A stretch of 64,000 nt of DNA from DSXF01 sp964387495 (GTDB lineage: Bacteria; Chloroflexota; Anaerolineae; Anaerolineales; Villigracilaceae). The stretch lies in NCBI GenBank assembly GCA_964387495.1, contig CAYLXB010000009.1, positions 1-64,000 on the forward strand. Reading direction: 5' to 3'. The notes below the pieces were generated by a model that had not been told where the DNA came from, did not search any database, and was given only the letters and a program-made list of their open reading frames with translations. This document shows, piece after piece, positions 1 to 8,549 of the stretch. The translations under genes were made by a program, and so were the position numbers. Each line of letters opens with the position of its first letter. Position 1 is the stretch's first letter.

Positions 1-228
1 ATCAAGAGTACGGGGGCCGGCGCACAATATGATGACTACTTCGAGCGGCAGGACTTTGGGCAGATTATCTATTTTGGAATCGATTCAATGGACCCGGCGG
101 TAAGGTCTCAGCTCGAGGCGCTGCGCGACAGCGGTAGGATCGTCCATCTTTATGGCATTTTGGTCAGCAATGTGCCTGACTACAACGGTTCCCAAATCCT
201 GGTGGAGCGGATTGAAATTGAGCCATAA
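1..228 (+). CDS. C-terminal fragment of an uncharacterised protein
   Basis: Frame 1 is open from the window edge to TAA at 226-228 and gives 75 residues ending in ILVERIEIEP. The visible part alternates beta-strand-like stretches (IIYFGIDSM, IVHLYGILVSNV, ILVERIEIE) in the manner of a small beta-barrel or OB-like domain. The beginning lies outside the window, so no function can be assigned. Codon use and GC match the downstream genes. It runs in the same direction as the DUF3795 gene that starts 36 bases later. Confidence 0.6.
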   Translation: MKSTGAGAQYDDYFERQDFGQIIYFGIDSMDPAVRSQLEALRDSGRIVHLYGILVSNVPDYNGSQILVERIEIEP

Positions 229-264
229 TCGGTGGCAGTCAAAGCACAAAGGAGCATGAAAAAC

Positions 265-693
265 ATGGACTTTATCTTGCATGGCTATTGCGGCATCTAT
301 TGCGGCGCTTGCCCAATCCTGTTGGCGACCAAAGCCGGAAATATTGACGAGGCCCAGCAGTGCTACGGCTGCAAAAGTGAGAAGCCGACCGGATTTTGCG
401 CCACCTGTGGTATCAAGGCCTGCGCCGTGCGTAAAGGCTATGAATTTTGCAATCAATGCCACGAATTGAAGATCTGCGAACTCATCCAAAAAGTTGTTGC
501 AGATACCCAGTACCCTTACGGACAATGCGTGCTGAAAAATATGGAAGTCATCCAGAAAGTAGGCCTGCCTCAATGGCTGGACATGCAGGGCCAAAGGTGG
601 CGCTGCACACACTGCGGCACCGCGCATTCCTGGTATCACGAAGCCTGTCCCCAATGTGGTCTACCCGTGGCAAATTACCAGGCAGATCTATGA
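265..693 (+). CDS. DUF3795-type cysteine-rich protein with C-terminal zinc ribbon
   Basis: A 142-residue protein opening with GYCGIYCGACPILL, the signature of DUF3795 proteins, which are small Cys-rich putative metal-binding proteins of unknown role. Further Cys clusters follow (CYGC, CATCGIKAC, CNQCHELKIC), and residues near 120-140 form a separate ribbon with CTHC and CPQC pairs. The ATG at 265 is chosen because AAAGGAG at 248-254 sits 10 bases upstream; a GTG at 232 and an ATG at 256 are in frame but are too close to, or upstream of, that ribosome site. The stop overlaps the start of the next gene by ATGA, so the two are probably translationally coupled. Function unknown; zinc or iron-sulfur binding is inferred from the cysteines. 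Confidence 0.75.
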   Translation: MDFILHGYCGIYCGACPILLATKAGNIDEAQQCYGCKSEKPTGFCATCGIKACAVRKGYEFCNQCHELKICELIQKVVADTQYPYGQCVLKNMEVIQKVGLPQWLDMQGQRWRCTHCGTAHSWYHEACPQCGLPVANYQADL

Positions 694-1109
694 CCGTGAG
701 CCTGCTTGACAAGGTTTTCGTAGGAGTTGGCAGCGCCATTTCGATTGGCTTTGGGATCTGGCACTTCTGCGTACCCCAGGCCTGGAAGTGGCACGCCTAT
801 ATCGACCGCACTGCCACAGAGTTGATCGTCGCGATCCGGGCGATTAACGCCTTCTTTTCCTTGTCCCTGGTTTTGTTTGGTGCTATGAACATCTTGTTGA
901 TGTGTGGAGACCGATCAAACCGATATTCGATCATCGTGGTGCTGGCGGCGACCTGCGTTTTATGGCTCACCCGGGTCATCTTCCAGGTTATATGCCCGCA
1001 AGGCTCACAATTTCCCGGCCTCCAATACGGAATGTTAGCGGTCTTTGTCATCGTCAGCCTGTGTTATCTGCTCCCCTTAGCGAGCCTTCTGTTTGAGTCC
1101 CATGGATAA
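690..1109 (+). CDS. four-helix integral membrane protein, unknown function
   Basis: 139 residues starting at an ATG that overlaps the stop of the upstream gene (ATGA, 690-693). Four hydrophobic segments are visible at about residues 8-28, 45-70, 74-97 and 108-132, with short polar loops, as in small DoxX-like or DUF-type membrane proteins. An in-frame extension back to 447 exists but lies entirely inside the upstream gene and is rejected. No catalytic motif is seen. The coupling with the Cys-rich DUF3795 protein suggests a joint role, which is inference only. Confidence 0.65.
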   Translation: MTVSLLDKVFVGVGSAISIGFGIWHFCVPQAWKWHAYIDRTATELIVAIRAINAFFSLSLVLFGAMNILLMCGDRSNRYSIIVVLAATCVLWLTRVIFQVICPQGSQFPGLQYGMLAVFVIVSLCYLLPLASLLFESHG

Positions 1110-1183
1110 CCCATCTTATCGTGAGAGTTGCTGATCCATGGAAAACAAGATCCATCCAAGGTTCAAATACTTGAGGCCTCCGT

Positions 1184-1425
1184 ATGGAAAACAAACTGCA
1201 AACGGGCATAAGTTGTGCTTTTGGCGGCGAACTTTCCGCTGAAAATAGCCGCCATCTTTTCCAGCCCGTTAGGTGGGTTGCCAATCCGCCCTACACTGAC
1301 GGCATGATTGCGCACTCACACATCCGCAATTATTTGCCGTGCTCAACATAGACGTCGATCCGCCCAAGGATTGGGACAGAGATACGGTTATTCCAAGCCT
1401 GCTTGAATGTTATGATAAATTGTGA
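1184..1425 (+). pseudogene. possible decayed coding segment (two overlapping frames)
   Basis: Inside the 389-base gap between 1109 and 1499, one frame from ATG 1184 reads as ordinary protein up to about 1320 (ending PPYTDGMIAHSH) and stops at 1351. A second frame then continues with equally protein-like sequence (QLFAVLNIDVDPPKDWDRD) to a TGA at 1423-1425. Together they look like one C-terminal region split by a single frameshift near 1318-1325. The parent family was not recognised. Short length and lack of a homologue check make this tentative. Confidence 0.3.
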
Positions 1426-1447
1426 AATCCAGCAAATTTGATATAAA
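1420..1447 (+). promoter_or_regulatory. sigma70-type promoter of the histidine kinase operon
   Basis: TTGTGA at 1420-1425 and TATAAA at 1442-1447 are separated by 16 bases in an AT-rich patch directly upstream of the sensor kinase, whose GTG start is 51 bases beyond the -10 box. This is the only good promoter match in the gap. Confidence 0.45.
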
Positions 1448-1498
1448 ATTATGGAAACAAAGCAAGCCTTCCTTCAAACCCCAGTAAAGTGAACTCGC

Positions 1499-2722
1499 GT
1501 GACATCCACCTTTTCACTCCCAAATTCGGACGTCAACCGCACCTGGCTGCACCGCTGGATCTATTACCTTGCCGCGGGGTTCGTGTTTGCTGCTACAGCC
1601 TTGCGAGCATTTATCATTTTCCAAAGCAGCGAGGCGCTTGGCTGGGTATTATTCTTGCTTGCACTCTGGCTGCTTTTATTTCTCGGGAACGCGCTCCTTG
1701 CCCCTCACCTGCCCTGGATGATAGCCGCCTTCCTCTCAGTTGAGGCTGGCCTGATCTTGTTCCTGTTGCTGAATACTGATCAAGATTTCTTCGCCATCCT
1801 GTTTGCCATCCTCGGTATGCAGGCCATGCAACGCTATCCACCCAAGGTTGTGGGGATACTGGTTGGCCTTTCAGCATTGCTCACCTTTCTGGCTTTGGTG
1901 GAACGGGCCGGCCTTCTCCAGTCTCTGGCACTGGCGCTAATCTATTCCGCTGTGGGGGCGTTCATGGCGGCTTATATTTGGTCCACTCGCTGCGCCGCAG
2001 TTGTCCAGGAACAGCAACAGGCGCTAGTAGACGAATTACAAAAAGCCAACCAGCAGTTGGAATTTCATGCCCGCCAGCAAGAACAACTGGCTGCCGGGTG
2101 CGAGCGCCAGCGCCTGGCGCGCGAGTTGCACGACTCGGTCACGCAGACAATCTTTAGCATGACGTTGACCACCCAATCTGCGCTACTTCTCTTGCAACGT
2201 GACCGGGGGCAGGTAGCTGGCCAACTGAACCGGTTAGACCAACTGTCTGAAAGCGCTATGTCCGAAATGCAGATGTTGATCTCCCGCCTGGCCCCAGAGG
2301 TCATCCATGGAGGTGGCTTCGTAAACTCCTTGCAGAAACATCTGGAGGAGCGCCGCCGGTTGGACAACCTTACCGTAGCACTGGAAGTGGATGGCGATTA
2401 TCTGCTCGACCCGGTTGAGGAAAACAGTCTCTTCCGCATCATCCAGGAGGCGCTGAATAACATTGTCAAGCACGCGCGGGTTTCACAGGCAGTCATCCGG
2501 CTTCACCTTGAGGAACCTTTCTGGGTGGAGATCAAGGACAACGGGGCTGGCTTTGACCCGGCGCATATCCGGGACAGAAGCCGGATGGGGCTGGTTGGTA
2601 TGGGCGAGCGCGCCGCCGAGATCGGGTGGACTCTGCGGGTAGAGTCCGCTAAAGGGGAGGGTACCCGCATCCGGGTCGAAAAAGAGCCGGGAGGAGAAAA
2701 CATTCATGATGGCAGGCATTGA
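1499..2722 (+). CDS. NarL-family membrane sensor histidine kinase
   Basis: 407 residues. The first ~165 hold about five hydrophobic segments, forming a membrane sensor without a recognisable extracellular domain. A short coiled region (about 170-200) leads into the HisKA_3 dimerisation domain with the H-box ARELHDSVTQTIFSM; His211 is the expected phosphorylation site. The ATPase domain shows the N-box (NNIVKHA), DNGAGFDP and GLVGMGERA motifs, so the kinase is complete. It starts with GTG at 1499; no strong Shine-Dalgarno is visible. Its end overlaps the next gene, a response regulator, by 17 bases, as expected for a cognate pair. The stimulus is unknown; the compact membrane sensor resembles LiaS/DesK-type kinases that respond to envelope stress. 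Confidence 0.92.
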   Translation: MTSTFSLPNSDVNRTWLHRWIYYLAAGFVFAATALRAFIIFQSSEALGWVLFLLALWLLLFLGNALLAPHLPWMIAAFLSVEAGLILFLLLNTDQDFFAILFAILGMQAMQRYPPKVVGILVGLSALLTFLALVERAGLLQSLALALIYSAVGAFMAAYIWSTRCAAVVQEQQQALVDELQKANQQLEFHARQQEQLAAGCERQRLARELHDSVTQTIFSMTLTTQSALLLLQRDRGQVAGQLNRLDQLSESAMSEMQMLISRLAPEVIHGGGFVNSLQKHLEERRRLDNLTVALEVDGDYLLDPVEENSLFRIIQEALNNIVKHARVSQAVIRLHLEEPFWVEIKDNGAGFDPAHIRDRSRMGLVGMGERAAEIGWTLRVESAKGEGTRIRVEKEPGGENIHDGRH

Positions 2723-3377
2723 GAAAATCAAAGTATTGATCGTAGATGATCATCGGGTTGTCCGTCAGGGATTGCGCACTTTTCTTGAATTGAATGAAGA
2801 TATCCTGGTTGTTGGCGAGGCTGCAGACGGTGAGGAGGCCATCAGCCTGGCCACTCAACTGAAACCAGATGTTGTCCTGATGGACCTGGTTATGCCGCGC
2901 CTGGACGGGATCACCGCCACAAACCGCATCAAGACTCTAGGCCTGGGAACCAAAGTGATTGCGCTAACCAGTTTTGCCGAGGATGACAAGCTCTTCCCAG
3001 CCATCCAGGCCGGCGCAGCCAGCTACCTGCTCAAAGATGTCTCTCCCGATGCACTAGTGGAGGCCATCCGAGCAGCGCACCACGGTGAGGCCCGCCTGCA
3101 TCCCGAGGTGATGCGCAAGTTGATGGAACAGGTGGCAACCCATTCCGGTAGCACAAAGCCTGCCAACGGTCCGCAGTTGACCGAGCGGGAGAGCGAGGTC
3201 ATCCGCCTGGTCGCTCAGGGCAAGAGCAACCGCGAAATCGCTGAGGTCCTGGTCATCAGCGAGAAGACTGCCAAAGCCCACATCAGCAACATCCTCGGCA
3301 AGCTGGGGCTGGACGATCGCACCCAGATGGCCATCTTTGCCATCAAGAACGGACTGGTAGATTCAGGCCAATTGTAG
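2706..3377 (+). CDS. NarL/FixJ-family response regulator (REC + LuxR HTH)
   Basis: 223 residues with an N-terminal receiver domain (acidic pair D14-D15, phosphoacceptor D60 in VVLMDLVMP, conserved T/S and K in the ALTS and LLKD segments) and a C-terminal LuxR-type helix-turn-helix (LTERESEVIRLVAQG to about residue 215). It overlaps the upstream kinase by 17 bases and is surely its partner: phosphorylation should drive dimerisation and DNA binding. The downstream gene is a second, incomplete kinase whose TTG start lies 9 bases past this stop, so the three probably form one transcript ending at the strong terminator at 4258. Confidence 0.93.
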   Translation: MMAGIEKIKVLIVDDHRVVRQGLRTFLELNEDILVVGEAADGEEAISLATQLKPDVVLMDLVMPRLDGITATNRIKTLGLGTKVIALTSFAEDDKLFPAIQAGAASYLLKDVSPDALVEAIRAAHHGEARLHPEVMRKLMEQVATHSGSTKPANGPQLTERESEVIRLVAQGKSNREIAEVLVISEKTAKAHISNILGKLGLDDRTQMAIFAIKNGLVDSGQL

Positions 3378-3386
3378 GAGCCCCCT

Positions 3387-4214
3387 TTGCAGCAGACCAC
3401 TCTCCCTGTTTCACATGCATATTCTCGGCCTGCGCCAATCATCCTGGGGGCGATATACTTTTTCTACATCACGGTAATCCTGCGCACCCTGGCCGAGAGC
3501 GAGCTCATTGCCGCTCGGCTGCCCATTTACTTGGGGCTGGAGGCTCTCTTCGGAGTTCTGTTCACACTGGTGCTCTGGCGTCCGCCGCACCTGGGACTCT
3601 GGCAGCACCTGTATTTCGTCTTCCAATCCCTACTGGCCCTATACCTGCTTGTTCCCTTCCCCCAGCTGGATTTCTTCAACATCTTTCTCATGCTGCTCTC
3701 CTTCCAGGCTGCGCTGGTTTTCTCCGGCCGCAAGCGCTGGGCCTGGATGATGACCCAAATCCTGCTCATCCTACTTTCCCTGACGATTATGCTGGGAGTG
3801 TACGGCCTAGCCCTCTCCCTGCTGTCCGCAGCCGCCGCGCTTGTCTTTCCGGCTTACGTCATCGTCACGCGAGAAATTGAGACAGGACAGCGGAAGCAGC
3901 AGGCACTGCTATCCGAACTGCAGGAAGCCAACCAGCTGTTGACCGCGTACGCCGGGCAGGTTGATGAGTTGTCAGCCATCCTGGAACGCAACCGCCTGGC
4001 GCGCGAACTGCACGACTCGGTCTCGCAGACTATGTTCAGCATCGGACTGCATAGCCGGGCCGCAAGTATCCTGCTCGAGCGCGATCCAGAGCGGCTGCAG
4101 CCACAACTGGAGCAGCTCCAGACGTTGACCCAGAACGCCCTGGCGGAGATGCGCAGCCTGATCGCTGACCTGCGCCCACGGGAAAATGAAACCGGCGAAC
4201 GACCTACGCCTTAA
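3387..4214 (+). CDS. histidine kinase-like membrane protein lacking the ATPase domain
   Basis: 275 residues: about five membrane segments up to residue ~160, a short coiled stretch, then a complete HisKA_3 domain with ARELHDSVSQTMFSI (His209) ending about 60 residues later at a stop. No N-box or G-boxes follow in any frame before the terminator at 4258, so the ATP-binding domain is truly absent. The TTG start at 3387 is supported by AGGAG at 3376-3380, six bases upstream. The H-box region closely resembles that of the kinase at 1499. It may act as a dimerisation partner, phosphotransfer intermediate or inhibitor of that kinase, or it may be a decaying duplicate. The clean stop and adjacent terminator argue for a maintained short form. 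Confidence 0.8.
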   Translation: MQQTTLPVSHAYSRPAPIILGAIYFFYITVILRTLAESELIAARLPIYLGLEALFGVLFTLVLWRPPHLGLWQHLYFVFQSLLALYLLVPFPQLDFFNIFLMLLSFQAALVFSGRKRWAWMMTQILLILLSLTIMLGVYGLALSLLSAAAALVFPAYVIVTREIETGQRKQQALLSELQEANQLLTAYAGQVDELSAILERNRLARELHDSVSQTMFSIGLHSRAASILLERDPERLQPQLEQLQTLTQNALAEMRSLIADLRPRENETGERPTP

Positions 4215-4257
4215 GACCTAGATTTCTATCCAAAAGTCCAACATCCAAAATACATCT

Positions 4258-4295
4258 CCGGCCTGCGTGAAAATCCACCGCAGGCCGGCTGTTTT
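4258..4295 (+). terminator. Rho-independent terminator after the two-component genes
   Basis: A perfect 10-bp stem, CCGGCCTGCG (4258-4267) pairing with CGCAGGCCGG (4279-4288), with an 11-base A-rich loop, is followed by CTGTTTTA. It closes the 1499-4214 transcript and separates it from the receiver gene at 4344. Confidence 0.85.
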
Positions 4296-4343
4296 ATCGC
4301 GTCTGGTGTGGCATCATGTGACCGAAGGAATTCAACAAATACG

Positions 4344-4778
4344 ATGTTCCAAACTTCTTATCCGTCCAAACCAGAAATTCACATCCTGCGGGTCCTGCTT
4401 GTAGACGATGCCGAGAGGGTTCGTCATGAACTCAGGCAATTGTTGGAACTTTCTGGATTGGTACGGATTGTTGGCGAAGCCGGGGATGGCCTGGATGCGG
4501 TCTGCCTGGCCGCTGAACTCTTGCCAGACGTAGTCATTATGGACTTGGACATGCCCGGCATGGACGGCTACGAGGCGACCCGCCAAATCAAGGCGCACCA
4601 ACCCGCCCCGCGCGTGGTCATCCTGAGCGTTCATGCTGGACCTGTGCAGCAGGCGTGTGCCCGGGCATCTGGCGCCGATAGTTTCGTTATCAAAGGTTCT
4701 GATTACCGAACTCTGTTAAACGCCATCCTTGGAAAGGATGGATCAAACCACTCGCCTCACGAAGGAGAAAAATCATGA
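4344..4778 (+). CDS. single-domain response regulator (receiver only)
   Basis: 144 residues from ATG 4344; an in-frame GTG at 4308 would add 12 unconserved residues. The receiver fold is complete: acidic pair in LLVDDAERV, phosphoacceptor D67 in VVIMDLDMPGMDG, ILSVHA and FVIKGSD segments. There is no output domain; the protein ends about 20 residues after the last receiver helix in a polar tail. It is separated from the complete two-component system by a terminator and overlaps the next gene by ATGA (4775-4778). Such stand-alone receivers usually act by protein contact or as phosphate sinks. The conserved VRHELRQLLELSG segment places it near the NarL-type receivers. Confidence 0.85.
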   Translation: MFQTSYPSKPEIHILRVLLVDDAERVRHELRQLLELSGLVRIVGEAGDGLDAVCLAAELLPDVVIMDLDMPGMDGYEATRQIKAHQPAPRVVILSVHAGPVQQACARASGADSFVIKGSDYRTLLNAILGKDGSNHSPHEGEKS

Positions 4779-5221
4779 ATACTAAAAATATGTGGATTGC
4801 CGTCTTGAGCGGCGCTGTGCTGACCACACTGGTCTCCAACCTGCCATTCGTCGGCCTGGTCAATATCCTGTGTTTTGCTGGATTCTGGGCCAGCTCCATC
4901 TTCGCCGCCTGGCTGTACCGCCGCCTGAACGGAACCATGACCATCCGCGATGGCTTGCGCATCGGCGCCCTAACCGGCCTGTTTGCTGGAATTATGGGAT
5001 TCGCCCTGTCGTTCCTGGGCGTTGCCGGCCTGCAAGGAATGATGAACGACGTCGAGGGACTCATCCCGGCGGACGCTTCGGCAGGCGACATGGATATTCC
5101 CTTGTGGGGAGCGGTGGTCTTCAATCTCTTCGGTGTTGCCATGAACGTAATCTTCGGGACCATCGGTGGCTGGATCGGCGGGGCTATCTTCCGCACCGAC
5201 CGCCAGGCCGTGAAGGCGTGA
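4775..5221 (+). CDS. small membrane protein (DUF4199-like), unknown function
   Basis: 148 residues, start overlapping the receiver gene stop by four bases. Four hydrophobic segments (about residues 6-24, 27-46, 62-88 and 105-138) with a Gly-rich last helix (GTIGGWIGGAIF). No signature residues of a known transporter or enzyme are seen; the layout resembles DUF4199 or YIP-like membrane proteins. The serine hydrolase start lies only 5 bases after this stop, so the three genes 4344-6747 are probably cotranscribed. Confidence 0.6.
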   Translation: MNTKNMWIAVLSGAVLTTLVSNLPFVGLVNILCFAGFWASSIFAAWLYRRLNGTMTIRDGLRIGALTGLFAGIMGFALSFLGVAGLQGMMNDVEGLIPADASAGDMDIPLWGAVVFNLFGVAMNVIFGTIGGWIGGAIFRTDRQAVKA

Positions 5222-5226
5222 AACCC

Positions 5227-6747
5227 ATGAAAACCAGGCGGATCATCGTCATCAGCGTGTTGGGAATCGTGGCGCTCCTGCTCGTCAGGCTTGCCCCCCT
5301 GGCCTGGCTGTTCACTTCCGGCCTGCGCGAGCCGGTCGCGGTCCCGGCCCCCGAGTACTGGCCGACCGATGGCTGGCAGAGCCGGACCCCGGAGGAAATG
5401 GGTTTCGACTCGGCCCGGCTGGCCGAAGGGCTGCTGGAACTCCAGGCGAACGGCTCCGGCATCGACAGCCTGCTCATCATCCGCAACGGCTACGTGGTCC
5501 TGGATGCCCACTTCGCCCCCTACGACGGGAGCTTCCCGCACGACCTGGCCTCGGTAACCAAGAGCGTCACGACCACCCTGGTCGCCATCGCCACCGAGCA
5601 GGGATACATCGACCTCGACCGGACCGTGATCTCCTACTTCCCCGACCGGACGATTCTCAACCTGGATGAGCGCAAGCAGCAAATGACGGTACGGAACCTG
5701 GTGGAGAGCCGAAATGGCATGGAATCGGGCTGTTACGAAGGGGACGAGCCCACCCTCGACACCATGCGCGCCCGGCCTGACTGGGTCCAGGCTGCCCTGG
5801 ACCGGCCGATGGTCGCCGAGCCGGGGGCCGAGTTCTGCTACGACAGTCCGGGCTTCCACATCCTCTCGGCCATCCTGCAGGAGACCACCGGCATGACTGA
5901 GCTCGAGTTCGCCCGCCAGAACCTGTTCGAGCCCCTGGGCATCCACGCGGTGGTCTGGGAGACCGATCCGCAGGGTTATACCCACGGCTGGGGCGACCTG
6001 CACCTGCTGCCCGAGGATGCCGCCAAGTTCGGCTATCTCTTCCTGCACCGCGGCGAGTGGGACGGCCGGCAGATCGTCCCGCAGGCCTGGGTGCTGGAGG
6101 CGGTCCGGGCGCACAGCCGCTTCGTCGGCAACGATTACGGCTACGGGTACGGCTGGTGGGTCTCGCCGGTCGACTACTGCGCCACCGGCCGGGGAGGGCA
6201 GAACGTCCGCGTGCTCGCCTCCCGGGACACGCTTATCGTCGCCACCGGCGGGGGCTTCGAATTCCCGGAAGCTGAAGAATTCCTGATCCCCGCCCTGGTC
6301 GGATTGAAAGACTCGCGGCCGGCAAATCCGGAAGGGGAAGCTGCCCTCGCCGCCGCCCTGGCCGAGATCTCGCACGATCCCTCCGTGACGCCGACAATTG
6401 CCTCCCCGGACCTGGCCCGGGCAGTCTCCGGCATGACCTATCTATGCAAGAGCAACCCGGCGAACATCGAGAACCTGAACCTTGATTTCGACGATCCGGC
6501 GCAAGCCGTGTTGTCCTTCCGCATGGGAGGCGTCGACACCACCTGGCCGATCGGACTGGATTGGACGTATCGCTTTGCACAGGATGGGACGGCGGCCCGC
6601 GGCGGCTGGATGGATGAGAACATGTTCCAGTTCGTCGTCTTCGACATTGGCGTTCTAACCCGCCAGGCTATTTTCAACGGCAACAGCATCCAGCTTGTCC
6701 TGCCCGAGGCGGGTATGACGATCGCCTGTCGGGCCCAGAATCCATAG
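5227..6747 (+). CDS. class C beta-lactamase-family serine hydrolase
   Basis: 506 residues from ATG 5227. An N-terminal hydrophobic segment (about 5-27) is a signal anchor. The beta-lactamase/transpeptidase-like domain follows: nucleophile motif S109-V-T-K112, the second motif in a YDSPGFHILSAI stretch (Tyr-x-Ser), and a GRGGQNVRV segment near residue 320 that replaces the usual KTG box. The family includes esterases, D-aminopeptidases and 6-aminohexanoate hydrolases; the substrate cannot be told from sequence. The last ~110 residues form an extra beta-rich domain. The protein should act outside the membrane. Codon use is markedly more GC-rich than in the genes just upstream. Confidence 0.85.
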   Translation: MKTRRIIVISVLGIVALLLVRLAPLAWLFTSGLREPVAVPAPEYWPTDGWQSRTPEEMGFDSARLAEGLLELQANGSGIDSLLIIRNGYVVLDAHFAPYDGSFPHDLASVTKSVTTTLVAIATEQGYIDLDRTVISYFPDRTILNLDERKQQMTVRNLVESRNGMESGCYEGDEPTLDTMRARPDWVQAALDRPMVAEPGAEFCYDSPGFHILSAILQETTGMTELEFARQNLFEPLGIHAVVWETDPQGYTHGWGDLHLLPEDAAKFGYLFLHRGEWDGRQIVPQAWVLEAVRAHSRFVGNDYGYGYGWWVSPVDYCATGRGGQNVRVLASRDTLIVATGGGFEFPEAEEFLIPALVGLKDSRPANPEGEAALAAALAEISHDPSVTPTIASPDLARAVSGMTYLCKSNPANIENLNLDFDDPAQAVLSFRMGGVDTTWPIGLDWTYRFAQDGTAARGGWMDENMFQFVVFDIGVLTRQAIFNGNSIQLVLPEAGMTIACRAQNP

Positions 6748-6868
6748 CATGTAAGGGCCGGCCTTCATCCGGTCTGGACGATCCCAGAACGGCCAAGGAT
6801 CGCCTGCACGGCAAACTTCGCGGTTGCAATGAAAGCCCGCCACTCAGGGCCATGAAGGAGAGAAAACC

Positions 6869-8491
6869 ATGAAAAGCAAATCCACCCCTCAGATCGAAAC
6901 TGGAAGTCCCAACCGCCAACGCCGCGGGCTGTTCCTGCTGTTGGTGCTCCTGCTGGTCGGCTCCGCCTCGATCGTCACTGTCTTCCCGATCCGTGTCACA
7001 CCCGCCGACGCCCCGGCCGACCGGTTCTCGGGCGAACGGGCCATGGCACACCTGCCTGTGGTCGCCAGCGAACCGCATCCGCAGGGTTCCCCTGCCCAGG
7101 CGCGCGTCCGGGATTACCTGGTCGAACAGCTGTCGGCGATGGGCTTGGAAGTCGATGTTCAGGAGACGATGGGGCTCGAGAACGTTGTCGCCCGCCTGTA
7201 TGGGACCGACCCGACCGGCGCCATTCTGATCCTAGCCCACTATGACTCGGCCATCGGCAGCCCTGGGGCGGGCGACAACGGCAGCGGCGTATCTGCCCTG
7301 CTGGAGGTCATGTGCGCCTTGTCCGCTGGATCGGCGCCGCGCAACGACATCATCGCCCTGTTTGATGACGGCGAAGAGCTCCCCGACCCTTACAGCGGCG
7401 CGCGCGCCTTTGCCCGCCAGCATCCCTGGATGGCAGATGTGCGCGTGGCCATTAGCCTAGACTCGGCCGTTGCCGGCCCGATCTCGACCAACGAGGCCGG
7501 ACCGGACAACGGCTGGCTGATCGATGTCCTAGCCAATGCCTACACTGGCGGCGCCTGGACCTCGTTCAGCGGCGGCGGCGGCTACGACACCACCCCCTTC
7601 CGCCAGGCCGGCGTCCTGGTGCTGGCCCTGGAAGACAACTACCCCTTTAAGGAAAAGCACACCGCAGGTGACCTGCCCCAGGTCGTCCGCCCGGCCAGCG
7701 TTCAGCAGATGGGCGAGCAGACCCTGGCGATCGCCCGCGAGTTCGGGGGATGCGACCTGACCGATCCCTGGGGCGAGCAGGAGACCTTTTTCACCGTGCC
7801 CATCGTGGGAGTCGTTCACTACCCGGAAGCCTGGTCGCTACCGCTGGCCATCACCGCCGGGGTCCTGCTGGTTGCCGCCATTGGCCTGTCCCTGTGGTGC
7901 AGGGTGGCCTCCTGGCGCGGGCTACTCATTTCCTTTATCATCATCCTGGTAACAACCATCCTGACGGTGGTTGCCGTCAGCCTGCTCCAGCCGGCCCTGC
8001 CAGGCATCTTTCAGTGGGAGACGAGCGCCTGGCCTGACTGGCCGGAGGTCATCCCGCCCAACGGTTGGCTCGCAGTGATCTTTTTCTACCTGCTTTCGCT
8101 TGGGCTGTGCCTGCTCGGTTACCGCCTGGCCCAGCGATGGTGCGGGCGGATCGACTACGCCCTGGCCGGGCTGGTGCCCTTCCTTTTCCCAGCGATCGCA
8201 CTTTCCCTCGCCACCCCGCGCGCCGCTTACGCCTTCATCTGGCCGGTGTTGATCGGCTCGCTGAGTTGGGTCACCGTTGCCGCAGCCGGCCTCAGGCACT
8301 GGAACTGGCCGCCCGATGTGGCATCGCTCCTGGCCGCCCTGTTACTGCTCATCCTGCTCCTGCCCTTCCTGCCGGGCGTGGTCATGGCCGATGGGATGAA
8401 GAGCCTGAACATCCTGACCGGGGTGGAGGCGTTGATGCTGGGTGTCATCCTGCCTGTCATCGACGGCCTGTTGACCCGCCCTCGAAAATAA
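6869..8491 (+). CDS. M28-family zinc metallopeptidase with C-terminal membrane domain
   Basis: 540 residues from ATG 6869 (GGAGAG upstream). One N-terminal membrane helix (about 18-38) anchors an extracytoplasmic M28 aminopeptidase domain. Metal ligands are visible as H124 in ILAHYDS, D136 in GAGDNGSG, the E169-E170 pair in DDGEELPDP, and a late His in EKHTAGDLPQ. From about residue 320 to the end there are six or seven hydrophobic segments, as in Fxna/ERMP1-like membrane peptidases. A paralogue follows directly downstream, so the pair arose by tandem duplication. The substrate is unknown; such enzymes trim peptides at the cell surface. Confidence 0.88.
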   Translation: MKSKSTPQIETGSPNRQRRGLFLLLVLLLVGSASIVTVFPIRVTPADAPADRFSGERAMAHLPVVASEPHPQGSPAQARVRDYLVEQLSAMGLEVDVQETMGLENVVARLYGTDPTGAILILAHYDSAIGSPGAGDNGSGVSALLEVMCALSAGSAPRNDIIALFDDGEELPDPYSGARAFARQHPWMADVRVAISLDSAVAGPISTNEAGPDNGWLIDVLANAYTGGAWTSFSGGGGYDTTPFRQAGVLVLALEDNYPFKEKHTAGDLPQVVRPASVQQMGEQTLAIAREFGGCDLTDPWGEQETFFTVPIVGVVHYPEAWSLPLAITAGVLLVAAIGLSLWCRVASWRGLLISFIIILVTTILTVVAVSLLQPALPGIFQWETSAWPDWPEVIPPNGWLAVIFFYLLSLGLCLLGYRLAQRWCGRIDYALAGLVPFLFPAIALSLATPRAAYAFIWPVLIGSLSWVTVAAAGLRHWNWPPDVASLLAALLLLILLLPFLPGVVMADGMKSLNILTGVEALMLGVILPVIDGLLTRPRK

Positions 8492-8494
8492 AAA

Positions 8495-8524
8495 TGTGCG
8501 ACGCACTCTAAGGTGCGTTGCACA
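8495..8524. repeat. intercistronic hairpin between the two M28 genes
   Basis: TGTGCGACGCAC (8495-8506) pairs with GTGCGTTGCACA (8513-8524) over 12 positions with one G-T pair and a 6-base loop. There is no following T-run, so it is unlikely to be an intrinsic terminator; an mRNA-processing or stabilising hairpin between the two cistrons is more likely. Confidence 0.6.
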
Positions 8525-8549
8525 ATCTCACATCGAAAGGACTGCTGAC

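Noticed and set aside
4690..6375. 561-residue open frame on the minus strand
   Set aside because: It lies antisense to the serine hydrolase and the upstream membrane gene; its Arg/Gly/Pro-rich sequence has no domain, and the plus strand has clear motifs and ribosome sites.
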